From the NCBI GenBank assembly GCA_021815405.1, contig JAKAGV010000014.1, positions 62,001-126,000 of the forward strand: a DNA stretch of 64,000 bases. The letters are read 5' to 3'. The stretch is from Bacteroidota bacterium. Its GTDB lineage: Bacteria > Bacteroidota > Ignavibacteria > Ignavibacteriales > Ignavibacteriaceae. The notes under the pieces are model-generated. The model saw only the letters and a list, made by a program, of their open reading frames with translations, was not told the DNA's origin and searched no databases. The translations under genes were made by a program, and so were the position numbers. Below, piece by piece: positions 53,800 through 63,384 of this stretch. Each line of letters starts with the position of its first letter. Within the stretch, counting starts at the first letter, position 1.

Positions 53800-56382
53800 A
53801 TGAAATTAAAACTCATTTTTGCTGTATACATACTGTCCTTTTCAACATTTTCTTTTTGTGCCGTAAAGGATTCTTCTTCTGTTATTAATTATTCACTTAA
53901 TTCTAATTGGCAGTTCAGGGAATCCGACAGCACACAATGGTATCCCGCCGATGTTCCGGGATGTGTCCATACCGATTTAATGAATAACAAATTAATCGGT
54001 GATCCTTTTTACGGTTTGAATGAACAAAACCTGCAATGGATCGGAAAAGTTGATTGGGATTATCAGTCCACTTTTAATGTGCCGGACAGCGTCTTCAGCA
54101 AAAAAAATATTGAACTCATCTTCGAAGGTTTAGATACTTATGCCGACGTTTATTTAAATGATTCTCTTATCCTTTCTGCAGAAAATATGTTTAGAACGTG
54201 GAAAATCCCGTGTAAAAAATTACTTCGGCATTACGACAATCTTTTGTGGATTCATTTCAAAAATGTATTTGAAGTAAACATGCCTAAGATTGAAAATGCA
54301 CCATTCAAATTATTGAATGGAGATAACAATGATCAATCCGATACCATGAGTGCGATGTATGCCCGCAAGGCTCAATTCCATTTCGGCTGGGACTGGGGAC
54401 CGCGCTTAATTACCTGCGGAATCTGGCGGAATGTTTTCATTCAAGCCTGGAATGATTTTAAAATTGAAAATGTACAGGTAATTCAAAACAATGTTTCCAA
54501 AGCTAAAGCTGATATAACCACTAATATAAATATTAAATCAACTTCGGATGAGCAGGCAGTTGTTAACGTAAAAGTTGACGGTAAGAATTATGCTTCGGTT
54601 AATTATCAATTAATTAAAGGCGAGAATAAAATTCCGGTTAGCTTTGAAATTGATAATCCGAATCTCTGGTGGACTAACGGACTCGGCAGTCATTATCTTT
54701 ATACTTTTATTTTTAATGTTAAATCTGAAAGCGGAGAAGTTGATGCCGATACGGAGAAGATCGGAATCCGTTCTCTAAGGGTAGTAAGGGAGAAAGATAA
54801 ATACGGAATCAGTTTTTATGTTGAGTTGAATGGAGTTCCGGTTTTTATGAAAGGCGCAAATTACGTTCCGCAGGATAATTTTCAGAACCGTGTTACAGCA
54901 GCAAGATACGAACATATGATTAAGTCCGCCGCTGACGCCCATATGAATATCCTTAGAGTTTGGGGCGGCGGAATATATGAGGATAATGAATTTTATAATT
55001 TATGCGATCAATACGGAATATTAGTTTGGCAGGAATTTGCTTTTGCATGCGCAATGTATCCTTCCGATTCTTTATTTCTGAATAATGTTAAGTATGAAGT
55101 AATTGATAATGTTACTCGTTTAAGAAACCACGCTTGTCTTGCACTTTATTGCGGCAACAATGAAGATGTTATCGGCTGGTATAATTGGGGTTGGAAACCG
55201 CAATATACAAGAGCGGTTCAACAAGAGTACGAACATGATATGGATGTGCTTTACAAGCAGGTTATTCCGGGTGCTCTGCATAAAGTTGACACAACAAGAT
55301 ATTACCATTATACAAGTCCAAGTGCCGGCTTTTTAGGAATTACTAACTCGGAAGGCGATATTCATTACTGGGGAGTTTGGCACGGTAAGCAGCCTTTCTC
55401 AAGCTTTAATGACATGGATAATATTGCAAGATTTGTTAGCGAGTATGGCTTTCAATCTTATCCGGAAATAAACACAATTAAAAAATTTGCCGCACCTGAA
55501 GATATGCAGCTTCATTCTGCCGTTATGCTTTCTCACCAGCGATGTATGGCAGAGGATAGAAAAGATAAAGAATACGGCAACCGTTTGATTCAATGGTATA
55601 TGGAACGCTGGTTTAAGCAGCCGAAAAATTTTGATATGTATGTTTATGTCAGCCAGCTGCTTCAAGCAGAAGGCGATAAAGTTGCAATGGAAGCTCATCG
55701 TAGAAATATGCCTTACTGTATGGGCAGTATGTACTGGCAAATTGATGACTGCTGGCCTGTTGCTTCATGGTCAAGCATTGATTATTACGGCAACTGGAAA
55801 GCGCTTCAATATTATGCCGAGCGTGAATATAGAACTTTCCTAATTTCTACCGTGCCGCAGAATAATGAACTCGGATTTTATGTCGTCTCGGATAGCCTTT
55901 CCGCAATTTCTGCTTCATTAGAAGTAACGGTGATGGATTTTTATGGTAATAAAATTTATGATAAAGAATTTCCTTTAACTGTTGAAGCGGATTCAAGTCA
56001 TGAATATGTCAGCATAAATAAAAATGATCTGATAGGAAATTCAAATCAATCAAAAATTGTATTGATTGCTCAATTGAAATCCGGTGGGAAAATTCTTACA
56101 AAAAATACTTTCTTCTTTAAGAAGCCAAAAGACCTTCAACTTGAAAAACCGGACATTAAGGTTTCTGCCGTTAAAATTCCGGATGGCTATGAACTCACTC
56201 TTTCATCAAACAAGTTTGCCAAGGATGTATATCTTAGCTTTGACAAAGATGAGGGATTCTTTACTGACAATTATTTTAATTTATTTCCGGGAGAAGTTAA
56301 AGAGGTTAAGCTTCAAACAAATAAAAATATTGAAGACATAACCGGTAAGTTAAAAATTATTAGTCTGGTAGATAGTTACTAA
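53800..56382 (+). CDS. GH2 beta-mannosidase
   Basis: An 860-residue protein with signal sequence (ending near FSFCAV, possibly a lipoprotein signal). GH2 architecture: jelly-roll (about 30-205; WQFRESDSTQWYPADVPGCVHTDL), Ig-like domain (about 210-330), barrel (about 335-690) with GANYVPQDNF, WGGGIYEDNEFY, acid/base Glu455 in YCGNNEDV and nucleophile Glu548 in VSEYGFQSYPE, and C-terminal Ig-like domains. The DNF and VPGxVHTDL motifs are those of beta-mannosidases, not beta-galactosidases. It releases mannose from mannooligosaccharides, probably in the periplasm. It follows the GH5_7 gene by 44 bp. Confidence 0.94.
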   Translation: MKLKLIFAVYILSFSTFSFCAVKDSSSVINYSLNSNWQFRESDSTQWYPADVPGCVHTDLMNNKLIGDPFYGLNEQNLQWIGKVDWDYQSTFNVPDSVFSKKNIELIFEGLDTYADVYLNDSLILSAENMFRTWKIPCKKLLRHYDNLLWIHFKNVFEVNMPKIENAPFKLLNGDNNDQSDTMSAMYARKAQFHFGWDWGPRLITCGIWRNVFIQAWNDFKIENVQVIQNNVSKAKADITTNINIKSTSDEQAVVNVKVDGKNYASVNYQLIKGENKIPVSFEIDNPNLWWTNGLGSHYLYTFIFNVKSESGEVDADTEKIGIRSLRVVREKDKYGISFYVELNGVPVFMKGANYVPQDNFQNRVTAARYEHMIKSAADAHMNILRVWGGGIYEDNEFYNLCDQYGILVWQEFAFACAMYPSDSLFLNNVKYEVIDNVTRLRNHACLALYCGNNEDVIGWYNWGWKPQYTRAVQQEYEHDMDVLYKQVIPGALHKVDTTRYYHYTSPSAGFLGITNSEGDIHYWGVWHGKQPFSSFNDMDNIARFVSEYGFQSYPEINTIKKFAAPEDMQLHSAVMLSHQRCMAEDRKDKEYGNRLIQWYMERWFKQPKNFDMYVYVSQLLQAEGDKVAMEAHRRNMPYCMGSMYWQIDDCWPVASWSSIDYYGNWKALQYYAEREYRTFLISTVPQNNELGFYVVSDSLSAISASLEVTVMDFYGNKIYDKEFPLTVEADSSHEYVSINKNDLIGNSNQSKIVLIAQLKSGGKILTKNTFFFKKPKDLQLEKPDIKVSAVKIPDGYELTLSSNKFAKDVYLSFDKDEGFFTDNYFNLFPGEVKEVKLQTNKNIEDITGKLKIISLVDSY

Positions 56383-56480
56383 AGAATTCTTAAAGTATAT
56401 TCTTTTAAATTGATTAGTTGGCTAATTGTTTTATACAAATTTTCTGACAGTCAATATTGCCTAATCCCCGGAAATTTTTA

Positions 56481-56522
56481 GATTATAAATTTTATAATCG
56501 TTTATCTTTTTGATAAAAGATA
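56481..56522. promoter_or_regulatory. Two adjacent perfect palindromes upstream of the symporter gene
   Basis: GATTATAA-ATT-TTATAATC (56481-56499) and TATCTTTT-TGAT-AAAAGATA (56503-56522) lie side by side 120-160 bp upstream of the symporter start, in a 260-bp gap that probably holds a second promoter of the mannan locus. Candidate operators; AT-rich, so chance cannot be excluded. Confidence 0.4.
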
Positions 56523-56642
56523 ATATTCCAAAAACTTCCAATACTTAATCCATTATAAGAAAATATCATATGCCTAAATGGCATTATTTGTGAAGATTAC
56601 AGGGATAAAAACCATTTAATATTTTAAAAGAACAGTCAAATT

Positions 56643-58601
56643 ATGAAGTTGAGTATTATTGATTTATCGATAATAATTATTTACTTAATAGCCAGTATAA
56701 TTCTCGGCTTTTGGATCTCTAAAAGAGCTTCAAAAGACATAAAGAATTATTTTCTCGGTGACAATGTTCTTCCTTGGTGGATGCTTGGTATTTCAAATGC
56801 TTCCGGTATGTTTGATATTGCAGGTACGATGCTTCTTGTTTACTGGCTGGCAGTTTACGGAATGAAAAGCATGTGGCTTCCTTGGCTTTGGCCCGTCTTT
56901 AATCAAATCTTCTTGATGGTTTATCTTTCTGCCTGGCTTAGGCGCTCAAATGTAATGACCGGCGCAGAATGGATTAAAACCCGTTTTGGCTCGGATAGAG
57001 GTGCTACATTATCCCACATTATCGTAGTCATTTTTGCCCTAATTAGTGTAATAGGATTTTTATCTTACGGCTTTAAAGGAATCGGCAAATTTGTGGAAGC
57101 ATTTTTACCGCCGCTTGTCTCTGATCCTTCAACATTGATGAAGTACCCGCAGATAAATGCAAATCTTTATGGACTAATTCTTATGGCAATAACCACGGTG
57201 TATGTTGTTAAGGGCGGAATGTTCAGCGTGGTGATTACCGAGGTATTGCAATACGCTATCTTAACAATTTCTTCAATTGCAATTGGAATAATTGCAATGT
57301 ACACTGTCTCTCCGGAAACGATAAATAGTGTATTACCGGAAGGTTGGAAAAGTTTATTCTTCGGATGGCATCTTCATCTTGATTGGACAACGATTCATAT
57401 GGCGCTTTCAACAAAAGTTAATGCATTCAATCAATGGATTGAAAATGACGGCTACTCACTCTTCGGATTGTTTTTCGGGATGATGCTTTTCAAAGGATTA
57501 TTTATTGCCGCCGCTGGTCCTGCACCTAATTATGATATGCAGAGAATTTTATCTACACGCAATCCGAAAGAAGCAGCAAAGATGAGCTCTCTTGTAAATG
57601 TTGTTCTTAATCCGGCAAGATATTTTATGATTGCCGGCTTAACAATAATAGCACTTACAAATTTTAATGCTCTCTACAAAGGTGGAATCACAAGTCCGGA
57701 TTTTGAAACAATCCTTCCAGAAGTACTTGCGCACTATATTCCGGTCGGACTGTTAGGATTTTTAATGGCTGGTTTGATTGCAGCCTTCATGAGCAATTTT
57801 GCAGCTACAGTTAATGCGGCGCCTGCGTATATCGTAAACGATATTTATAAAAAATATATTAATCCAAATGCCGAGCCCAAAAAATATGTTCATCTTAGTT
57901 ATCTTACATCAATACTGGTTGTTATTGTCGGAGTATCTTTCGGTTTTCTGATTGAATCTATTAATCAGGTAGTACTTTGGATTGTTGCTTCACTGTGGGG
58001 AGGCTACACTGCAGCTAATGTTCTTAAATGGTATTGGTGGCGCTTCAATGGTTACGGTTATTTTTGGGGGATGGTTTCAGGAATTCTTACTTCACTTGTA
58101 CTTCTTCTTCTGGATAATCTGGGATTAATTAATTTCCTGCACAATTTTCCTCTTGCAAATAATGTAAGCATGAATTCCTTCCCGGTAATTTTTATTTTAT
58201 CGATTATCGGCAGCTTGTTAGGTACTTTCCTAACTCCAGCCGAGAATGATGATGTTTTAATGAAATTTTACACAACTGTAAATCCCTGGGGTTTTTGGAA
58301 ACCTGTCCGTGAAAAAGTTTTGAAGTTGAATCCGGGCTTTGTGCCTAATAGAGATTTCAAAAGAGATATGTTTAATGTCATTATTGGGATGATCTGGCAG
58401 ATTACGCTTATGGCTGTACCGGTCTTCCTGGTAATAAGGGATTATTCTTCTTTTATAATTTCAACAGCAATTATGATAGTTACTACCATTATTTTGAAAT
58501 TTACCTGGTGGAATAAGCTTGACCAAACTTTCGGTGAGGATCATAAAATAAAAATCAAACTTAAAAAGAATGATTTGCAGATTGTTGAGGAGGCACAGTG
58601 A
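56643..58601 (+). CDS. Sodium:solute symporter (SSS family)
   Basis: A 652-residue inner-membrane protein with about 13-14 hydrophobic helices. The SSS signature is visible: [22 protein letters not shown]-like first helix, [12 protein letters not shown] in helix 2, and the region around [31 protein letters not shown], which carries the family sodium-site Ser/Thr. The extended C-terminus is typical of sugar-type SSS proteins in Bacteroidota. The GH130 gene overlaps its stop by 4 bp (GTGA). It probably imports a mannodisaccharide or mannosylglucose for phosphorolysis. Confidence 0.92.
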   Translation: MKLSIIDLSIIIIYLIASIILGFWISKRASKDIKNYFLGDNVLPWWMLGISNASGMFDIAGTMLLVYWLAVYGMKSMWLPWLWPVFNQIFLMVYLSAWLRRSNVMTGAEWIKTRFGSDRGATLSHIIVVIFALISVIGFLSYGFKGIGKFVEAFLPPLVSDPSTLMKYPQINANLYGLILMAITTVYVVKGGMFSVVITEVLQYAILTISSIAIGIIAMYTVSPETINSVLPEGWKSLFFGWHLHLDWTTIHMALSTKVNAFNQWIENDGYSLFGLFFGMMLFKGLFIAAAGPAPNYDMQRILSTRNPKEAAKMSSLVNVVLNPARYFMIAGLTIIALTNFNALYKGGITSPDFETILPEVLAHYIPVGLLGFLMAGLIAAFMSNFAATVNAAPAYIVNDIYKKYINPNAEPKKYVHLSYLTSILVVIVGVSFGFLIESINQVVLWIVASLWGGYTAANVLKWYWWRFNGYGYFWGMVSGILTSLVLLLLDNLGLINFLHNFPLANNVSMNSFPVIFILSIIGSLLGTFLTPAENDDVLMKFYTTVNPWGFWKPVREKVLKLNPGFVPNRDFKRDMFNVIIGMIWQITLMAVPVFLVIRDYSSFIISTAIMIVTTIILKFTWWNKLDQTFGEDHKIKIKLKKNDLQIVEEAQ

Positions 58602-59785
58602 CTCAGGAAGAGTTCGATAATAAAGTTAATAACTTATTTAACGAACATGAAAAATTAATTACAAGGAAGAACGAGCCTTCATCCGATAATGGTGTTTACA
58701 TCCGATATAAATATCCGGTGTTAACAGCAGAACATACACCGATATTCTGGCGGTATGATTTAGATTATAATTCAAATCCTCATCTCCTCGAACGGCTTGG
58801 TGTGAATGCATCTTTCAATTCAGGTGCGATGCAGTTCAAAGGCAAATTTATTTTGATGACAAGAACCGAAGGCTATGATAGAAAATCATTCTTCGCTGTT
58901 GCTGAATCGCCTAACGGAATAGATAATTTTAGATTTTGGGATTATCCTGTAACTATGCCGGAGATTGAAGGGAATCCTGATACCAATGTTTATGATATGC
59001 GATTAGTTCAGCATGAAGACGGATGGATTTACGGACTCTTCTGTACGGAAAGAAAAGATCTTGAAGCTCCGGTTAGCGATACTTCAGCCGCAATTGCTCA
59101 AGGCGGTATTGCAAGAACGAAAGATCTGAAGAACTGGGAACGTCTTCCTGACTTGAAAACAAAATCTCCGCAGCAAAGAAATGTTGTTCTGCATCCTGAA
59201 TTTGTTAACGGTAAGTATGCCTTTTACACAAGACCGCAGGATGGCTTTATAAGCACCGGAACAGGCGGGGGTATCGGTTGGGGATTATCAGATCAAATTG
59301 ACGGTGCTGTTATTGATAATGAAATTATTATTGATGACAGACAGTATCATACAATTAAAGAAGTAAAGAACGGAATGGGACCGGCGCCTATTAAAACAGA
59401 TAAAGGCTGGCTGCAGCTTGCGCATGGCGTAAGGAATACTGCCGCAGGTTTAAGATATGTCCTTTACATGTTTCTTACAGAGTTGAAAGAACCTTATAAA
59501 GTTTTAGCTGAACCTGCCGGATACTTTTTAGCTCCGCAAGGAGAAGAGAGAGTAGGCGATGTTTCAAATGTCGTTTTCAGCAGCGGCTGGATTAAAAAAG
59601 AGGATGGCGAAGTTTTTATTTACTATGGTTCATCAGATACAAGAATGCACGTTGCTGTTTCTTCTGTTGATAAACTTCTCGATTATGTTATCAATACGCC
59701 TCCGGACGGATTAAGAAGCGCCGAAAGTGTTAAACAAAGAAATAAATTGATTGAAAGGAATTTAAAACTGTTAAGTGAAAAGTGA
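58598..59785 (+). CDS. GH130 mannoside phosphorylase (mannosylglucose phosphorylase type)
   Basis: A 395-residue cytoplasmic protein, a five-bladed propeller phosphorylase. Motifs follow GH130 subfamily 1: [34 protein letters not shown] (two adjacent segments), the proposed catalytic Asp133 in [28 protein letters not shown] and [12 protein letters not shown]. The family splits beta-1,4-mannosyl-glucose (or mannooligosaccharide) with phosphate to mannose-1-phosphate and glucose (or shorter glycan). Start GTG 58598 overlaps the symporter stop (GTGA). No mannobiose 2-epimerase, which would supply mannosylglucose from mannobiose, is found in the window. Confidence 0.93.
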   Translation: MTQEEFDNKVNNLFNEHEKLITRKNEPSSDNGVYIRYKYPVLTAEHTPIFWRYDLDYNSNPHLLERLGVNASFNSGAMQFKGKFILMTRTEGYDRKSFFAVAESPNGIDNFRFWDYPVTMPEIEGNPDTNVYDMRLVQHEDGWIYGLFCTERKDLEAPVSDTSAAIAQGGIARTKDLKNWERLPDLKTKSPQQRNVVLHPEFVNGKYAFYTRPQDGFISTGTGGGIGWGLSDQIDGAVIDNEIIIDDRQYHTIKEVKNGMGPAPIKTDKGWLQLAHGVRNTAAGLRYVLYMFLTELKEPYKVLAEPAGYFLAPQGEERVGDVSNVVFSSGWIKKEDGEVFIYYGSSDTRMHVAVSSVDKLLDYVINTPPDGLRSAESVKQRNKLIERNLKLLSEK

Positions 59786-59874
59786 ATAGTTAAAAGTAAA
59801 TAAGGAATAGTGAATATGAAAGATTTGAAGAGAAATCCAATTATGGCTGTGGAAAGCTAATAGACGAAAATTAA

Positions 59875-60002
59875 TAACTGAAGTTACGCAAAATGAATAA
59901 AATGATCCATTTGTCATTCCGAACTTGTTTCGGAATCTTTATTTTTAAGCTGTTTTTAGATGCTGAAACAAGTTCAGCATGACAATTGTGTAACTTCAGT
60001 TA
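59875..60002. repeat. MITE-like element, copy B
   Basis: A 128-bp element with perfect 13-bp terminal inverted repeats (TAACTGAAGTTAC at 59875-59887, GTAACTTCAGTTA at 59990-60002), and inner hairpins ATTCCGAA/TTCGGAAT (59916-59936) and ATGCTGAA/TTCAGCAT (59960-59980). It is inverted relative to the copy at 31063. It lies between the end of the GH130 operon and its hairpin terminator, so it would be transcribed. No coding capacity. Confidence 0.82.
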
Positions 60003-60161
60003 ATAAATGAAAATTCTTTTAATAATATAAATTCGAAACTAGAAAACTTGGTACCGCAGACAATTAATTTTATAAATGCAGCAAGAAATAAGTGAAGCAG
60101 CTTTTAACTTTTCTTTATTCACTTTGCCCTAAAGATCTTTCTTCATATAGCTGCTCCTTTA

Positions 60162-60203
60162 ATGCTATGCATTCTTCTCCATTAGATGCATAGCATTTTT
60201 TTT
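60162..60203 (+). terminator. Rho-independent terminator of the beta-mannan locus
   Basis: ATGCTATGCAT (60162-60172) pairs with ATGCATAGCAT (60186-60196) and is followed by an uninterrupted T8 run on the + strand. It is 380 bp beyond the GH130 stop with the repeat element in between. Confidence 0.85.
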
Positions 60204-60206
60204 GCG

Positions 60207-61403
60207 CTATTCCATTGTTCCGGTTAAGTAAATATTCTTTGAGGGTTTGGCAGAGCCGGTCAACGGTTCTTCACTTACCAAAAATACTGTCTTCCCTTGA
60301 TTGGTAAGAGCAGGAAGCTCGAACGGATAAAAATAACTTTTATCGGCAGGATTTATTACGCCGAGTGAAACAAATTTTTTATTTATGATAACCCAAAGCT
60401 GGTAGCCTTCATTTACCTTAAGCTGGGGCATATTGTTTAAATGTAGGTAGCCTTTGCTTGTCTCCAGATTTATGATAAGCTTGCCAAAGCTGTCTTTGCT
60501 TATATCGGTGCCGGAGAGATTAATTAATCTTGCATTTTTCGATTGTAATATATTTTGAATTTCCTGGTTATTACCAAGCTTTGAAGAAAGATCTTTAATC
60601 TGATTATCCAGCTTTTCAATTCCTGATTTATAAGTTTTCACATCTGCAGTGATTTTTGTGTAAAAATAAACTAGCCCAGCCACTACAATCAAAAAGAGAA
60701 TAAACGACAAAATTATTCCGCTATTATTCTTTTTGGTTTCTTCTTTTTCTGCAATACCATGAAGCTGATAAGGCTTTTTCTCTTTTAGTTCCGGTTTAGC
60801 TTTTACATTTTCGCTGACCGATCCGCCGGTATCAATTTCTAAATGATCAGTAATAGAAGAATCGGTTTTAATTTCGTCTTGCGGTTTTGTTTTATGAATA
60901 TCTTCCCAAAGCTTTTCTTCCAGTTCAGGTAATTTTTCCTTAGTTACTACTGGTTCATAGTCTTTGACAGGCTCTGGTTTAGTTACTTCTTCCTCTGTGT
61001 TTTTAGACTGCTGAAAAGAAGCATTTTGCTCAGTCTCTTTTTCGTTCATCTGTATTCTTGTCCTGCTGAAAAAGCTGGACAGCCTTTCCTCCGACAAAAC
61101 AGGAATTTGCTTTTGCTCTTCAAGAATATTTTTATGAACTTTTTCTTCTACCGGTTTAATTCGTTTTTCATTTCTTATCCTATACAAACTCCGTGCTACT
61201 TTATCTTTAAGCTCAGTTCCCGGTGTTTCGATATTCAAAATTGAAGGAAGCAGCGCAGTCAGATTCTGGTATTCGCCTAATTCCTGCCAGAAGAATTCCT
61301 CGCCTGTATCAAGATATTCAGTTAGAATATTTAATTCTTTCTGATCAAGACATCCAAGCGCGTATGCATGCAGGAGATCGTAATATTGTTCCTCAGTCGA
61401 CAT
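60207..61403 (-). CDS. RskA-type anti-sigma factor
   Basis: A 398-residue membrane protein. An N-terminal anti-sigma-like region (about 1-75; YYDLLHAYALGCLDQKE) lacks the zinc HxxxCxxC motif. A long charged linker (about 80-225, Glu/Lys-rich) precedes one transmembrane helix (about 229-249) and a periplasmic anti-sigma-K factor (RskA) domain (about 285-398; GYLHLNNMPQLKVNEGYQLWVI). It holds the ECF sigma factor inactive until proteolysis or a signal releases it. Its start overlaps the sigma gene stop by 11 bp. Confidence 0.9.
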   Translation of the reverse strand: MSTEEQYYDLLHAYALGCLDQKELNILTEYLDTGEEFFWQELGEYQNLTALLPSILNIETPGTELKDKVARSLYRIRNEKRIKPVEEKVHKNILEEQKQIPVLSEERLSSFFSRTRIQMNEKETEQNASFQQSKNTEEEVTKPEPVKDYEPVVTKEKLPELEEKLWEDIHKTKPQDEIKTDSSITDHLEIDTGGSVSENVKAKPELKEKKPYQLHGIAEKEETKKNNSGIILSFILFLIVVAGLVYFYTKITADVKTYKSGIEKLDNQIKDLSSKLGNNQEIQNILQSKNARLINLSGTDISKDSFGKLIINLETSKGYLHLNNMPQLKVNEGYQLWVIINKKFVSLGVINPADKSYFYPFELPALTNQGKTVFLVSEEPLTGSAKPSKNIYLTGTME

Positions 61404-61983
61404 TACTTTCTCCTTTAATCAAATTTTCTCTAAGATTACTTAATGCAATTTTAATTTTAGATTTTACGGTAGGCAGCGGGATATTTAGCTTCTCAGCAAT
61501 TTCTTTTTGAGTTAAGCCCTCGTAATATGCAAGATAGATAACATATTGCTGTGCATCAGTTAACTTATTTAGAGCAGACTCAACATTTCCTTTTATATGT
61601 AGAGCAGTTTTAATATCAAGCTGATCGATGACAGGCGACAATCTTGGTATTATAAATTTATCTTCAAACTTCTCGTTATATGGTTTAAGTTCACCGTCTT
61701 GCCGCGCGCGTCTTAGATAGTCAACAGCTTTGTTGCGGGTGAGTGAAATGATCCATGTATAAACATCTCCCGTGCTGAAATCGAAGCGGTTAGCTTTTCG
61801 CCAAATAATTACAAATACATCGCTGAGCACTTCTTCAGCGGCGGTTTCTTCAGTAACTATTTTTTTTATTAGGGTATAAAGGATAGGAGAATAACGGTTG
61901 TAAAGCGCCTCTAATGCTTTAGAATCATAGGCTACTACGCGCTGCATCAACTCGATATCTGTCGAAGGTATGTTTAATGCCAA
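61393..61983 (-). CDS. ECF RNA polymerase sigma factor
   Basis: A 196-residue sigma-70 of the ECF class with region 2 (about 25-95; YNRYSPILYTLIKKI, VLSDVFVIIWRKANRF, TWIISLTRNKAVDYLRR) and region 4 (about 130-190; LNKLTDAQQYVIYLAYYEGLTQKEIAEKLNIPLPTVKSKIK in segments). The linker is short, as expected. It is cotranscribed with its RskA-type anti-sigma factor (11-bp overlap). Its regulon is unknown; the adjacent envelope barrel operon is a positional candidate. Similar SigK-like pairs respond to envelope or redox stress. Confidence 0.92.
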   Translation of the reverse strand: MALNIPSTDIELMQRVVAYDSKALEALYNRYSPILYTLIKKIVTEETAAEEVLSDVFVIIWRKANRFDFSTGDVYTWIISLTRNKAVDYLRRARQDGELKPYNEKFEDKFIIPRLSPVIDQLDIKTALHIKGNVESALNKLTDAQQYVIYLAYYEGLTQKEIAEKLNIPLPTVKSKIKIALSNLRENLIKGESNVD

Positions 61984-62060
61984 AGTAAGCGGCTCATTTA
62001 TTAACTGTTAAATTCATTGCAAAAGTAAATCTAAGGAATGTAAAATGCAATTACTCAAAA

Positions 62061-62103
62061 TGTTTGTAGTTTGTTATTTGTAGGGAACACCAAACTACAA
62101 ACA
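62061..62103. terminator. Perfect 13-bp inverted repeat between the sigma gene and the lipoprotein gene
   Basis: TGTTTGTAGTTTG (62061-62073) pairs perfectly with CAAACTACAAACA (62091-62103) around a 17-nt loop. It lies 14 bp after the outermost stop of the minus-strand operon (62117), so a transcription-ending or mRNA-protecting role is likely. Confidence 0.6.
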
Positions 62104-62116
62104 ACAAACTATGTTA

Positions 62117-62767
62117 TTAATTGAATTGATAACTGTATTTGTATCCGTGTATCCAACCGATTACCGGTACGGCAGCTATTATAATTATAGCTCCTATAAA
62201 TCCGTTCAGCATAGTATTTTTATCTCCCCGATAGTTATTTGAAAAGCCATTAGCAAGAATATCAAATCCAAAGCCTCCTGCTATGCCGAGAAATAATCAT
62301 AGTTCTGCACCGAACCAGCGGTTTCGATATGAAATTTCTTTTATCCGTTCTATGTTGATAGACAAATCAGTCGTAGTGTCAGCGTTGAATGATAATGAAG
62401 AATCAGAAAGAAACTTAATATCAGTACAGTTCAGCTTGTTACCGTTTTTTAGTTCAACTAAGCCGGAAAGATTTGAAAAATCCGTACCGGAATATTTTAT
62501 ACTTTTGATTTCTTTTTTGGATATACTTTTAGATCTTTTAATAAAAATGTCTTTTGCGTAAAGAGTATTATTCGAAATGTAAGCGCCGTTCGAAGGATAA
62601 AGCAGGTTGTCATCTGTTAATACCAACGTAAGACTTTTATTCTTTGCTGTCTTATTAAACTCTTCATAAAAATTTTCTTTAGAAGAAAAATCGCTTATTA
62701 GGTAAGTAGTTGTACAACTAAAGGAGATTAATGAGATTGCTAACAATATATAGTTTATCTTTTTCAT
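62117..62767 (-). pseudogene. Lipoprotein gene interrupted by one in-frame TGA
   Basis: From ATG 62767 the frame gives a 156-residue lipoprotein (LISFSC-TTT) with YPSNGAYISNNTLYAKDIFIKRSKSIS and KEISYRNRWFGAEL, then TGA 62297-62299. The same frame then stays open for 59 codons to TAA 62117: LFLGIAGGFGFDIL, a loop, and a hydrophobic helix (GFIGAIIIIAAVPVIGWIHG). The upstream text plus G-rich helix is the usual pattern of small Bacteroidota envelope proteins (GALEG...G-helix), and the stop falls where a Gly codon (GGA) would be expected. It is 8 bp after the barrel gene at 62776. Truncation or sequencing error are both possible. Confidence 0.8.
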
Positions 62768-62775
62768 TTTTCTGT

Positions 62776-63363
62776 TTAAAATATGAAGTAATTTATTCCG
62801 ATGCCAAAAGATAAATTACTATTATTTTGTGTATACGATAATCCACCAAAAGTAGTTTTATAATTTATATAGTTGTACGATATAAACGGCTCAAGTGTAA
62901 CACTGCCGGACAAAAATATTTCCATTCCTCCTTTTACGCCTATATTGTAAGAGTTTTCTGAACTCTGCGGTTGAAGATCATATATTCCGTAATTGAATGA
63001 GGCTTCTATAAATGGAACTACAGGTTTTGCAAAAAAATAATATCTTAAAGAAGGACCAAAGGTGATAGAAGAATTAGTTACAGGTCCGGCTCCGTTATGT
63101 CCGCCATCGTAAGGAGTGTGAAAATAGTTATAGTTTATAGCTGCACCGATAGCTAAATGATCCTTTATAAAATAAGTGAATTGAGGCGAAACAACAATTG
63201 TTGTTTGTGAGTAAGACTCAAAATCACTTTCCTGATTGTAATAGCTATACTGTATAGAGCCTGCAATTGAATAAACACCTTTGTTCAAAGCTTCCTGCGC
63301 TCTAACTGTAATAAAGGATAATATAAATAATATAACTGCTAAAATTAATTTTGTTTGCTTCAT
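62776..63363 (-). CDS. Small outer-membrane beta-barrel protein
   Basis: A 195-residue protein with a signal peptide (to about ITVRAQ). The mature part has eight alternating aromatic beta-strands (SIAGSIQYSYYNQ, VVSPQFTYFIKDHLAIGAAINYNYF, RYYFFAKPVVPFIEASFNYG, VGVKGGMEIFLSG-like, LEPFISYNYINY) and ends GIGINYFIF with terminal Phe, typical of OmpA/OmpW-like barrels. It is a paralog of the next gene (63385) and is 21 bp downstream of it. Function unknown; a lipoprotein gene (interrupted) follows 8 bp later. Confidence 0.87.
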   Translation of the reverse strand: MKQTKLILAVILFILSFITVRAQEALNKGVYSIAGSIQYSYYNQESDFESYSQTTIVVSPQFTYFIKDHLAIGAAINYNYFHTPYDGGHNGAGPVTNSSITFGPSLRYYFFAKPVVPFIEASFNYGIYDLQPQSSENSYNIGVKGGMEIFLSGSVTLEPFISYNYINYKTTFGGLSYTQNNSNLSFGIGINYFIF

Positions 63364-63384
63364 TTTATTTTCTCCCTGGTCATT

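Larger units (their letters stand above)
59786..60206. other. Intergenic region carrying a MITE-like element and a terminator
   Basis: A 421-bp gap between convergent GH130 and anti-sigma genes. It contains the element at 59875-60002 and the terminator at 60162-60203. No gene is seen. Confidence 0.65.

Noticed and set aside
35847-62299. Genetic recoding of TAG or TGA to amino acids
   Set aside because: Most genes in the window end normally with all three stops, and the two interrupted genes use different codons (TAG and TGA); point mutations or read errors explain them better.
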